The translations under genes and the position numbers were made by a program. Of a stretch of 64,000 nt of DNA, positions 43,758 through 51,621 are shown piece after piece. Positions within the stretch are counted from its first letter, which is position 1; each line of letters starts with the position of its first letter. The stretch comes from Actinomycetospora lemnae (GTDB lineage: Bacteria; Actinomycetota; Actinomycetes; Mycobacteriales; Pseudonocardiaceae). The notes below the pieces were generated by a model. It saw nothing but the letters and a program-made list of their open reading frames with translations, was not told where the DNA came from and ran no database searches. The stretch spans positions 28,369-92,368 of the forward strand of contig NZ_JAQZAO010000018.1 in the NCBI RefSeq assembly GCF_028737315.1. The letters run 5' to 3'.

Positions 43758-44495
43758 GTGGAAGTCGTCGAGTCGCTGCTGCCGATCCTCCGTCGGGCCG
43801 CCGGCGACCTCATGCGCCAGCGCAGCATCCGTGACCTCGAGAAGACCCTGGCCGGCATCGTGCACGCCGCGGTGGACACCGTGCCGGGGGCCGACGCCGG
43901 TGGTCTCTCGATCACCGAGGACGGCCGCGTGACCGCCCGCACGCCGACCTCCGGCTCGGTGACCAAGCTCGACCAGCTGCAGAGCGACCTGCACGAGGGT
44001 CCCTGCATCACCGCCCTCGAGGACCCGTCCGAGGACGGGCTCGTCCTCGCCGACGACCTCGCCGGCGCCGACGCCGCGCGCTGGCCGGACTTCGCGCCGC
44101 ACGCCGTCGAGGCCGGGTACCGCTCCGTGCTCTCGACCCGGCTCTGCACCGACGGCCGCGGGATGCGGGCCGCCCTGAACCTCTACGGGGGCCGGCCGCA
44201 CGTCTTCGACGCCAACGCCCGCCTCACCGCCGGGCTGTTCGGGGCGCAGGCCGCGATCCTGCTCTACGGCAGCCAGCACGCGACCAACCTGATGCGGGCG
44301 GTCGACAGCCGCGACGTGATCGGGCAGGCCAAGGGCATCCTCATGGAACGCTTCGACGTGGACGAGGACGATGCCTTCCAGATGCTGGTGCGCTCCTCCC
44401 AGGACACCAACATGAAGCTCGTCGACGTCGCCCAGTGGCTGCGGCGCGAGACCGCCGAGCGCCGACGGATGGCGCGCGACGCCGACGCGGGCTGA
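43758..44495 (+). CDS. GAF-ANTAR transcription antitermination regulator 1
   Basis: 245 residues from GTG 43758, GAAGGTGGAC upstream. The GAF domain runs 20-165 (ADAGGLSITEDGRVTARTPT, DLHEGPCITALEDPSEDGLVLADDL, GYRSVLSTRL). ANTAR follows (VDSRDVIGQAKGILMERFDVDEDDAFQMLVRSSQDTNMKLVDVAQWLR). ANTAR domains bind tandem hexanucleotide stem-loops in nascent RNA to prevent termination. A paralogue lies at 46728, sharing the same order and motifs such as LHEGPCITAL and SRDVIGQAKGILMERF. The signal is unknown. Confidence 0.92.
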   Translation: MEVVESLLPILRRAAGDLMRQRSIRDLEKTLAGIVHAAVDTVPGADAGGLSITEDGRVTARTPTSGSVTKLDQLQSDLHEGPCITALEDPSEDGLVLADDLAGADAARWPDFAPHAVEAGYRSVLSTRLCTDGRGMRAALNLYGGRPHVFDANARLTAGLFGAQAAILLYGSQHATNLMRAVDSRDVIGQAKGILMERFDVDEDDAFQMLVRSSQDTNMKLVDVAQWLRRETAERRRMARDADAG

Positions 44496-44546
44496 CTCGC
44501 CGGCGGGTGTGGACGGGCGCGACCACCGCACGGCAGGCTGCGCGCC

Positions 44547-45005
44547 ATGGACGAGCACGACGCCGGGGCCGTGGTCGGCAGCGTCGGGACCGTCGACAGC
44601 GTGGCCGTCGCCGGCAGCGCGGACACCACGGACAGCGTCGCGGTCGCGGGCAGCGTCGGCACCCGGGCCGGCGTCGCCGTCGCCCGGAGCGCGGCGACCG
44701 CCGGGAGCGTCGCGGTGGCCGGCAGCGTGGCCACCGCCGGGAGCGTCGCGGTGGCGGGCAGCGTGGCGACGGCGGGGAGCGCGGCGGTCGCCGGCAGCGC
44801 GGCGACGGCGGGCAGCGTGGGCGTCGTGGCCAGCGCGATCACCGCCTTCGGCGTCGCCCTGCGCCGTTGCGTCGCGACCCTGGCGTGCGTGGACTGCGTG
44901 CGCTGCGTCGGGTGCATCGCCTGCGTCGACTGCGTGGACTGCGTCGGCTGCATCGGGTGCGTCGGCCTGCGCGGTGCCGTCGGCCAGCGGGGCGTCCGGG
45001 CCTGA
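44547..45005 (+). CDS. Hexad-repeat protein with C-terminal cysteine ladder
   Basis: 152 residues. Residues 11-95 repeat V-A-V-A-G-S or close variants every six residues, with no membrane helix or signal peptide. From residue 108 comes a ladder of ten Cys: C108 and then C114, 117, 120, 123, 126, 129, 132, 135 and 138, all three apart, in the form C-V-D-C-V-R-C-V-G-C-I. Synonymous codons vary within the repeats (GTG/GTC, GGG/GGC), which implies selection on protein sequence. A beta-solenoid with a Cys face is the likely shape, possibly metal-binding or disulfide-forming. I know no named family. The weak spot is the ribosome site (GGCAGG 17 bases upstream). Confidence 0.65.
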   Translation: MDEHDAGAVVGSVGTVDSVAVAGSADTTDSVAVAGSVGTRAGVAVARSAATAGSVAVAGSVATAGSVAVAGSVATAGSAAVAGSAATAGSVGVVASAITAFGVALRRCVATLACVDCVRCVGCIACVDCVDCVGCIGCVGLRGAVGQRGVRA

Positions 45006-45014
45006 GCCCGGCTC

Positions 45015-46337
45015 TCACCCCAGACGCAGCGCCATCACCACGACGTCGTCGCTGCTGCTGCGGGGCAGCTCCGCCATCACGGTGTCGACGACCGTGTCCG
45101 GGTCGGCCGCCCGGAGGGCGGCGAGGCGGGACCGGAGGGTCTCGGTGCGCTCGTCGGCGTCGGTCCCGCGGCCCTCGACGAGCCCGTCGCTGTGCAGGAC
45201 CAGCAGGCTGCCGGCGGGGAGATCGAGCTCCTGGTCCCGGCGGACCCCGCCGAGCCCGCGGGGGAGGCCGAACATCCGGTCGTGCCCCTCGAGGAGCTCG
45301 GCCCGGCCGCCCGGGGTGACGACGAGCGGCGGCGGGTGCCCGGCGTTCACCCAGCTCGTCGACCAGCGTCCGTCCGGTCGCCGACGGAGCCGGGCGACGA
45401 CCGTCGTGCCCGCCGCGTCCAGCCCGATCCCGGCGTTGGCCCGCTCGAAGGCCTCGACGATCGACGACGGCGGGCCGGCGGCCCGGTCCCACGCGGCCTG
45501 GCGCAGCATCGAGCGGACCTGCCCCATCGTGATCGCCGCGTCGAGCTCGTGGCCGACGATGTCCCCGACCGACACGACGACGACCGATCCGCCGTCCTCG
45601 TCGGAGCCCGCGACCGGCAGGACGTCGAACCAGTCGCCCCCGACGTACTGCTCGGCGTCGGCGGGCGCGTAGCGGGCGGCGACCTCGAGGCCCGGGACCT
45701 CGGGCAGCGTCGTCAGCAGGGCCTGCTGCATCTCGCGGGCGACGGTGACGCTGCGCTCGACCGAGTCGCGCAGCGACGCCTCGAGCACGTCGCGGCGGGC
45801 CCGCTCCTCGTCGGCGTCGCGGCGGGCGAGGCGCAGCCGCAGCTCGGTCGCGCAGCCCGCGGCGAGGTCGGCGAGCGCGTCCAGCTCGGTGGGCCGCCAC
45901 CGGCGGGGCGTGACGTCGATGGCGCACAGGGAGCCGAGGACGTGCCCGGCGGCGTCGGTCAGGGGCATCCCGGCGTAGGCGACGACGCCGAGGTCGCGGA
46001 CGGCGAGGTTGTCGCGCACCAGGGGGTGGTCACGGGCGTCCCCGATGACGAGCGGGCTGCCGGTGAGGACGACGTGCTGGCAGAACGAGTGCGACAGCGG
46101 CGTGCGCCGTGTGCCGCCGTACGGCTCGCCGAGCCCGGCCGCGCCGGGGAACACCTGCTCGTCGGCCCGCACGAGCGAGACGAGCGCGACGGGCACGTCC
46201 AGCCAGCGCCGTACGCGCTCCGCGTACCACTCCATGCCGGGGTCGGCGCGGGGCCCGAGCCCGGCCTCGGCCAGGGCCGCGAGGCGCCCCGGATCGGCGA
46301 GGTCACCGCAGGTGACGACGTCGTCCACCGCGCACAC
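45015..46337 (-). CDS. GAF-PP2C (SpoIIE-type) phosphatase
   Basis: 440 residues from GTG 46337, which follows GGAGG by seven bases; GTG 46355 is an alternative. GAF domain at 30-160 (VPVALVSLVRADEQVFPGAAGLGEPYGGTRRTPLSHSFCQHVVLTGSPLVIGDARDHPLVRDNLAVRD, the form common in actinobacterial PP2C). PP2C domain at 210-435 (YVGGDWFDVLPVAGS, VSVGDIVGHELDAAITMGQVRSMLR, NAGHPPPLV, LHSDGLVEGR, SDDVVVMAL). Lacks the HATPase domain of the first phosphatase. It is convergent with the cysteine-ladder gene and divergent from the second GAF-ANTAR gene. Confidence 0.9.
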   Translation of the reverse strand: MCAVDDVVTCGDLADPGRLAALAEAGLGPRADPGMEWYAERVRRWLDVPVALVSLVRADEQVFPGAAGLGEPYGGTRRTPLSHSFCQHVVLTGSPLVIGDARDHPLVRDNLAVRDLGVVAYAGMPLTDAAGHVLGSLCAIDVTPRRWRPTELDALADLAAGCATELRLRLARRDADEERARRDVLEASLRDSVERSVTVAREMQQALLTTLPEVPGLEVAARYAPADAEQYVGGDWFDVLPVAGSDEDGGSVVVVSVGDIVGHELDAAITMGQVRSMLRQAAWDRAAGPPSSIVEAFERANAGIGLDAAGTTVVARLRRRPDGRWSTSWVNAGHPPPLVVTPGGRAELLEGHDRMFGLPRGLGGVRRDQELDLPAGSLLVLHSDGLVEGRGTDADERTETLRSRLAALRAADPDTVVDTVMAELPRSSSDDVVVMALRLG

Positions 46338-46727
46338 CGGCTGTCCTCCGTCCACGATCGGCGCTTCGTGCCGCCGACCGGCACCATCCCGCGTCCTCCA
46401 TCGTCCCCGTCACCGACGACGTTGCACGAGAGCCGGTCGGTGCGACCACGAGCACATCCGGCGAGCGGTCGCGCCGCCGCCGTGTCCCGCGGTGACGCCC
46501 GTCCGTGCGCCCACTAACATCGCTGCTCCGCGGTCGAACAGCCGGCCGCTTCGTGGATCGGGGCACCGGCCGTCGGGCCGTGCGTGCCGGGTCCGACCAC
46601 CGTGGGGCACACGCCCCCGCCCGTCACCGGGTGGGGGCGAACGGTCGCGCGCCGGGGACCCGTGGCGCGGCGGCGCCCGTGGTGCCCGGAGTCCTCGGGG
46701 CGAGAAGTGAAGGTGGGGGGATACCGC
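46338..46727. other. 390-bp divergent intergenic region
   Basis: No supportable gene. Holds the GAAGGTGGGGGG ribosome site of GAF-ANTAR 2 (46710-46721) and presumably two divergent promoters. No ANTAR-type double hexaloop was recognised by eye. Confidence 0.45.
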
Positions 46728-47513
46728 GTGCACCCGGGCCAGGCGGAGCAGCTCGTCGTCGAACTGCGCAGGGCGGCACAGACCCTGCTCGGACGCCGGA
46801 GCATCCGCGATCTGCAACAGACGCTGTCCGAGATCGTGGCGGCCGCCGTGGAGACGGTGCCCGGGGCGAGCGCGGGCGGGATCTCGGTGAGCGAGGACGG
46901 CATCGTCGACTCGCGCAACCCGACCAGTCGCGGGATCTCCGAGCTCGACCGGCTCCAGGGCGAGCTGCACGAGGGCCCGTGCATCACCGCACTGGAGAGC
47001 CCGGCCGAGGACGGGGTGGTCATGGCCGACGACCTCGGGGGCGCCGACGCGGAGCGCTGGCCGCGCTTCGCGCCGGCGGCCGTCGCCGCGGGCTACCGGT
47101 CGATGCTGTCCACCCAGCTCGCCACGACCGGCCCGATGCGCGCCGCGCTCAACCTCTACGCGGCCGAGCCCCACGTGTTCGACCCCGAGGCCCGCCTGAC
47201 CGCGGGACTGTTCGCCGTCCAGGCGGCGATGCTCCTGCACGGCAGCGAGCAGGCCGTCCACCTCGGGCGGGCCGTCGACAGCCGGGACGTCATCGGGCAG
47301 GCCAAGGGCATCCTCATGGAGCGCTTCGGCGTCGACGAGACCGAGGCGTTCCAGATGCTGGTCGAGTCGTCGCAGAGCACGAACCTCAAGCTCGTCGACG
47401 TGGCGCGCTGGCTCGTCGGGGAGGCGGGGCGGCGCCGCGCCCGCCGGACGTCCGGCGACGGCGGCCGCGCCGGGGTCCCCTCGGGAGGGCTGCTCCCGCC
47501 CGACGCGCAGTAG
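46728..47513 (+). CDS. GAF-ANTAR transcription antitermination regulator 2
   Basis: 261 residues from GTG 46728; the spacing to GAAGGTGGGGGG equals that of its paralogue, so I prefer it to GTG 46707. Architecture and motifs match GAF-ANTAR 1 (RRSIRDLQQTLSEIVAAAVETVPGASAGGISV, LHEGPCITALESPAEDGVVMADDLGGADAERWPRF, VDSRDVIGQAKGILMERFGVDETEAFQMLVESSQSTNLKLVDVARWL). A C-terminal basic tail of 35 residues is added. It diverges from the PP2C gene. Targets unknown. Confidence 0.92.
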   Translation: MHPGQAEQLVVELRRAAQTLLGRRSIRDLQQTLSEIVAAAVETVPGASAGGISVSEDGIVDSRNPTSRGISELDRLQGELHEGPCITALESPAEDGVVMADDLGGADAERWPRFAPAAVAAGYRSMLSTQLATTGPMRAALNLYAAEPHVFDPEARLTAGLFAVQAAMLLHGSEQAVHLGRAVDSRDVIGQAKGILMERFGVDETEAFQMLVESSQSTNLKLVDVARWLVGEAGRRRARRTSGDGGRAGVPSGGLLPPDAQ

Positions 47514-47606
47514 GGACGAGAACGGTCGTGTCCGGTCGCTGCTCGACCCCGAGCCGGCGGTGGCCTGACCGGGATGGGGCCGGGCGCCCCGGATACGGTG
47601 CGCTGC

Positions 47607-47864
47607 ATGCCGCCCTCCCTGCCGGGCTTCTCGTGGCCACCGCGCGACACCGACCGCAACCGCTTCCTGTGCCGCGTGCAGGTCGTGGTCTACGCGCTCG
47701 TCGCCGCGTACTTCCTGGTGTTCGCGCTGGTCTCGGGCGCGTTCGTGCCCTGGGCGATCTTCACCGTCGCCTTCGCCGCCACCCTCGTGGTCGGCGTGGC
47801 GCTGCTGCTCATGCGCGCGCAGCGCCGGGCGACGGCGGACCCGTCCGTGCCGCTCGAGCGCTGA
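47607..47864 (+). CDS. Small two-helix membrane protein (85 aa)
   Basis: From ATG 47607. RFLCRVQVVVYALVAAYFLVFALVSGAFVPWAIFTVAFAATLVVGVALLLMRAQRRA predicts two membrane helices at about 22-46 and 49-70. An upstream ATG at 47574 is possible. No family recognised; no good ribosome site at 47607. It follows GAF-ANTAR 2 by 93 bp. Confidence 0.6.
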   Translation: MPPSLPGFSWPPRDTDRNRFLCRVQVVVYALVAAYFLVFALVSGAFVPWAIFTVAFAATLVVGVALLLMRAQRRATADPSVPLER

Positions 47865-47883
47865 GCAGGACCGGGCCGCCGCG

Positions 47884-48369
47884 TCAGGCCGTCGGTCCGG
47901 TCGCGACGTTCTCCCACCGCCGCGACAGGGCGTCGAGGTGCCCGAGGAGGTCGGAGAGGCTGGCGTGCTCGGCCATCAGCTCGTCCTCGAGCGCGCTGAC
48001 CCGGTTCCGCAGGCGTCCCAGCGCCGCGCGCCCCTCGTCGGTGAGCCCGAGCAGCTTGCGCCGCCCGTCGGCCGGGGCCTGGGTGCGCTCGATGAGCCCG
48101 CGGTCCTCGAGGCGCCGGCAGACGTCGGCCATGGTCGAGCGGTCGAGCGCGACCGTGTGGGCCAGCGAGCCCTGGTCGAGCTTCGGGTGCGCCTCGACCG
48201 TGACGAGCACGGCGTACTGCGGCCCGGTGAGCACGGGATCGACCCGGCGCGCCCAGGCCGCGGTGTACGCCTGGTGGAGGCGCCGCGCCAGGTAGCCGGG
48301 TGCTTGTCGTATGTCGGCGGGGGTGGCGGGGCCACCCTCCGAGATCGTCGCGTCCCCCTCGCGTGACAT
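47884..48369 (-). CDS. MarR-family regulator
   Basis: 161 residues from ATG 48369. QAPGYLARRLHQAYTAAWARRVDPVLTGPQYAVLVTVEAHPKLDQGSLAHTVALDRSTMADVCRRLEDRGLIERTQAPADGRRKLLGLTDEGRAAL is a typical MarR winged helix with DGR.K wing. Upstream lie GTGACACA direct repeats (48379-48399), a likely autoregulatory site. No divergent enzyme gene is close, so its regulon is unclear. Confidence 0.92.
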   Translation of the reverse strand: MSREGDATISEGGPATPADIRQAPGYLARRLHQAYTAAWARRVDPVLTGPQYAVLVTVEAHPKLDQGSLAHTVALDRSTMADVCRRLEDRGLIERTQAPADGRRKLLGLTDEGRAALGRLRNRVSALEDELMAEHASLSDLLGHLDALSRRWENVATGPTA

Positions 48370-48378
48370 GTTCCTACT

Positions 48379-48399
48379 GTGACACAACTCAGTGACACA
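48379..48399. promoter_or_regulatory. GTGACACA direct repeats upstream of MarR gene
   Basis: GTGACACA at 48379-48386 and 48392-48399, 13 bp apart, in an AT-rich patch. Expected position for a MarR autorepression site overlapping the promoter. Confidence 0.5.
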
Positions 48400-48510
48400 C
48401 AACGCACTACGCGGGGTCACTTGTGGACAAACGGTCGGGCGGCGCGGTGACCGGGGCGGGCGGTCGGTTTCGCGGCCGACAGACGGGGATGCGGATCCGT
48501 CGATGCGTCC

Positions 48511-49917
48511 TCAGCGGCCGCGACCGTGGCCGCCCCCGCCGCCCTTCCCCTTCTTCTCGGGCTTGCCCCCGTCCTCCCTGTCGTCCCCGCGACCGTTCCC
48601 GCGCCCGTTCCCGCCCCCGTTCCCGCGGTCCTGCGCGGGTGGGTCGTCGCCCTGGTCCTCCACGGTCGCCGACGCCGTCGCCGGCGCGCGGTCTTCGGAG
48701 CGGGTCGGTGCGGCCGCGGCGACCTCGTCGACCGGCGTCGAGGTGGCCCGGCCCGGGGCGGCGGGCACGATCGGCGGCGCCGCGAGCGGCAGGGCCGGAG
48801 CGACGGCCTGTCCGGAGGCGGGTGCGGCGGGCGTCGCCGGCGGCACCGGGCCGGGTGCCGTCGTCAGGGCCACCACCGCGGCGATGCCGAGGAGCCCGGC
48901 GAGCCCGGCGCCCAGCACGACGCGCGACGGCCGCCGCCACGACCCCAGCCCCGCGCGGTGGCGGCCGCTGTCGGCGTGGCGCCCCGACGGCGGGAGAGCG
49001 GCCGGGGTGGAGGCGGGCGCCCCGGTGTCCGGCACCGTGTCGGCGGGCGCCGGTCGCTCGGCGGCCGGGGTCGGCGCCGCCCCCTCCGCCCTCTCCGCCC
49101 GCTCCGCCGTCTCGGCGAGCCGGCGCGCGGTGACGTGCGCGCTGGGGCGGCGCTGCGGGTCGAGGTCGAGCAGGGCGCGCAGCACCGGCCCGAGCCCCGT
49201 GGTCTCCGCGACACCCGCGAGGGGGTCGACCGCCCCGGCCCGCGGTGGTGCGCCCGTGAGCGCGGCGACGAGGGTGGCGCCGAGGGAGTACACGTCGGCC
49301 TTGGCTGTGGGCGCTTCACCGAGGGCGAGCTCGGGGGCCATGTAGTGGGGCGTACCGGCCACGCCCGGGCCGTCCGCGCCCGGGTCGGACCCGATGACCG
49401 CGATGCCGAAGTCGGTCACGGTGACCGCGTCGTCCGGGCCGATCATGGTGTTCGCCGGCTTGATGTCGCGGTGCACCACCCCCGCGCGGTGCATGGCCGC
49501 GAGCCCCTCGGCGATCTGCGCGCCGATGCCCGCGACCCGGTCGGCGGGCAGCGGGCCCTCCCGGTCGAGCACGTCCGCCAGCGACGGCGCGGCGATGTAC
49601 TCCATGACCAGGCAGACGTCGCCGTCGAGCTCGGTCATGTCGTGGATCCCGGCCAGGCGCGGGTGGTGCAGCCGCGCGGCCACCCGCCCCTCGCGGTGCG
49701 CCCGATCGCGGAGCACCCGGGCCCGCGCCGCGTCGAGCGCCTGCCCGCCGTGCAGCCGCTTCACCGCGACCTCGCGGTCGAGCAGCTCGTCGTGGGCGCG
49801 CCAGACCGAGCCGGACCCGCCGCGCCCCACGCGGGCGAGCAGCAGGTAGCGGCCGGCCACCAGGCGCCCGGGCTCGATGGTCTCCGCGGCGCTCGGCACG
49901 GTCGTGGGGGTCGACAT
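48511..49917 (-). CDS. Serine/threonine protein kinase, membrane anchored
   Basis: 468 residues. Kinase domain 20-275: YLLLARVGRGGSGSVWRAHD (Gly loop), EVAVKRL (Lys), HRAGVVHRDIKPANTMI (catalytic HRD), VTDFGIAV (DFG), GTPHYMAPELALG (APE). A Pro/Ala linker is followed by a membrane helix at about 333-352 (VVLGAGLAGLLGIAAVVALTTAP). The external C-terminus lacks PASTA domains and ends in Gly/Asn/Arg/Lys-rich repeats (GNGGGNGRGNGRGDD). FHA and CvpA genes 1-3 kb away may be partners. A classical actinobacterial STPK of the PknB build without a sensor domain. Confidence 0.9.
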   Translation of the reverse strand: MSTPTTVPSAAETIEPGRLVAGRYLLLARVGRGGSGSVWRAHDELLDREVAVKRLHGGQALDAARARVLRDRAHREGRVAARLHHPRLAGIHDMTELDGDVCLVMEYIAAPSLADVLDREGPLPADRVAGIGAQIAEGLAAMHRAGVVHRDIKPANTMIGPDDAVTVTDFGIAVIGSDPGADGPGVAGTPHYMAPELALGEAPTAKADVYSLGATLVAALTGAPPRAGAVDPLAGVAETTGLGPVLRALLDLDPQRRPSAHVTARRLAETAERAERAEGAAPTPAAERPAPADTVPDTGAPASTPAALPPSGRHADSGRHRAGLGSWRRPSRVVLGAGLAGLLGIAAVVALTTAPGPVPPATPAAPASGQAVAPALPLAAPPIVPAAPGRATSTPVDEVAAAAPTRSEDRAPATASATVEDQGDDPPAQDRGNGGGNGRGNGRGDDREDGGKPEKKGKGGGGGHGRGR

Positions 49918-50063
49918 GGCCCTCCCTCACCGGTCCGCTCCGTGCGGCCTCCCCGGACATCGCGCTTCGTGACCGTTCCGTTACCTCGATGCCCGGGAGC
50001 CGTCGACGTGCCCGGTGCACCGCGGCTCGGCGGGGGCCGTCGCGTCCTGGGAGGGTCACGGGC

Positions 50064-50735
50064 GTGGACGAGATCGCGGAGTGGAGCCGGGCCCAGCAGC
50101 GCGTCGTCGCCCTGGTCGCCGACCTGGACCCCGAGCGGGCGGCGACGATCGTGCCCGCCTGCCCGGACTGGACGGTGCGCGACCTGCTCTCGCACATGGT
50201 CGGCCTCGGTGCCGACGTCCTCGCCGGCGACGAGCCCGACGACCACGACGAGGAGTGGACCGCCCGCCAGGTCGACGCCCGCCGGGGCCGCGACGTGGCG
50301 GCGCTCGTGGCGGAGTGGGAGGTCGTCGCCGGCCCGCTGCAGACGTGGATGGCCGAGCACGGGACGCGCCCGCTCGGCGACGTGACGATCCACGAGCAGG
50401 ACCTGCGCGGCGCGCTGGGGGAGCCCGGCGGGCGCGACACGCCCGCGATCGCGGCGCTGCGCGACCGGTTCGTCGGCCGGTTCGCCGCCCGGCTCGACCC
50501 GGGCCTGCCGCCGATCGCGCTGGTGGGGGAGCAGTGGTCGTGGTGCTCGGCGGGGGAGCCCGCGGAGGCGGCGGTGGAGGTGCGGGCCTCCGACTTCGAC
50601 CTGGCCCGCGCGCTGGTGACGCGCCGGTCGGCCGCGCAGCTGCGGTCGTGGACGACGCGCGGGGACGTCGAGCCCTACCTCGAGGCCTTCGCGCTGCTCG
50701 GGCCGCTGCCGGAGCAGGACCTCACGGACGGGTAG
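50064..50735 (+). CDS. Maleylpyruvate isomerase family mycothiol-dependent enzyme
   Basis: 223 residues from GTG 50064, GGGAGGG upstream. DEIAEWSRAQQRVVALVADLDPERAATIVPACPDWTVRDLLSHMVGLGADVLAG is the DinB-like MDMPI_N fold with the metal-ligand His in LSHMVG; VTIHEQDLRGALGEPGGRD contains a second His. The C-terminal MDMPI domain (DLARALVTRRSAAQLRSW) is present. The class uses mycothiol as cofactor. The substrate is unknown; it supports an actinobacterial host. Confidence 0.88.
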   Translation: MDEIAEWSRAQQRVVALVADLDPERAATIVPACPDWTVRDLLSHMVGLGADVLAGDEPDDHDEEWTARQVDARRGRDVAALVAEWEVVAGPLQTWMAEHGTRPLGDVTIHEQDLRGALGEPGGRDTPAIAALRDRFVGRFAARLDPGLPPIALVGEQWSWCSAGEPAEAAVEVRASDFDLARALVTRRSAAQLRSWTTRGDVEPYLEAFALLGPLPEQDLTDG

Positions 50736-50738
50736 CGC

Positions 50739-51590
50739 TCACCGCACCGCCCGCGGCGCCTGGCTGGGGAAGAGCAGGCGCACGTCGTCGAGCGTGACCA
50801 GGCGCAGGTGGATCGCCTGCTCGACGACCGCGATCCGCCAGCCGCGGGTCTTGTCGTTGAGGCGCACCCCGCGCAACCAGCGCTGGGCGTGGCGGAACGC
50901 CTCGCTCTGGGTCTTGGGGCTCGGCGCGGGACGGCCCTCGGCGCGGTGCCAGTCGGCGATCTGCTCGGCGTCGCCGTGGACGTCGCGCGGCGCGCTGCTG
51001 CTCGGGCCGGCCGTCGCCGCGGCGATGAGGGTCGGGCCGCAGGCGGCGACGAGCACCGACCACCACGTCTCGGCCGTCGGCAGCGAGGTGTCGATGGTGC
51101 GCCCGCCGGCGAGGCCCCCGCTGGTCGAGATGCCGGCACCCGCGGCGGGCGCGAACCGCAGCAGCGCGAGCGTGAGCTCCTGCCCGTCGGGCAGCCACAG
51201 GCCGAGCGAGGAGCGGTCGTCGCGCACGAGCAGGCCGTTGCCGGCCCGGATGCGGTCCTTGCCGGCGATGCCGGGCACGAACAGGGTCAGCAGCCCGCCG
51301 TGGCGCTGCCGGTTGATGATCAGGTAGGCGTCGTCGCGGACCTCGATCTCGGCCGCGAGCCGCGACACCCGGTCGTCCGGGACGACGACGTGGCGCGGCG
51401 CGCCGGCCGCGCGGCTCGGGCCGCGACCCGAGGCGTCGCCGCGACCGATGGTGATGCGCTCGCCCCACGGGACCGACTGCGTCGTCTCCGTGCGGACGTC
51501 GAGCACCGCGAGCCCGCCGACGGGGAGTCGGGGCGGGCCCGGGGCACGGGGAGTGCCGGACCGGGACGGGCCGGCGGCGGGTCGCGTCAC
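50739..51590 (-). CDS. FHA-like domain protein
   Basis: 283 residues from GTG 51590, GGGAGGTGGC upstream. Residues 20-130 resemble an FHA-type sandwich (ERITIGRGDASGRG, then VVVPDDRVSRLAAEIEVRDDAYLIINRQRHGGLLTLFV): the GR and SRLAAEI motifs are FHA-like, while the NRQRHGG end is atypical. The C-terminal 150 residues hold WWSVLVAACGPTL and a helical FRHAQRWLRGVRLNDKTRGWRIAVVEQAIHLRLV region, possibly a wHTH. It ends 3 bp after the convergent MDMPI gene and follows the DUF3662-like gene by 31 bp. Confidence 0.6.
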   Translation of the reverse strand: MTRPAAGPSRSGTPRAPGPPRLPVGGLAVLDVRTETTQSVPWGERITIGRGDASGRGPSRAAGAPRHVVVPDDRVSRLAAEIEVRDDAYLIINRQRHGGLLTLFVPGIAGKDRIRAGNGLLVRDDRSSLGLWLPDGQELTLALLRFAPAAGAGISTSGGLAGGRTIDTSLPTAETWWSVLVAACGPTLIAAATAGPSSSAPRDVHGDAEQIADWHRAEGRPAPSPKTQSEAFRHAQRWLRGVRLNDKTRGWRIAVVEQAIHLRLVTLDDVRLLFPSQAPRAVR

Positions 51591-51621
51591 GCCACCTCCC
51601 GGTCGGCCGGAGTGGGGGCGC

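Noticed and set aside
46338..46727. Small ORFs in the gap before GAF-ANTAR 2
   Set aside because: No ribosome sites or conserved composition; Arg/Pro/Gly-rich peptides only.
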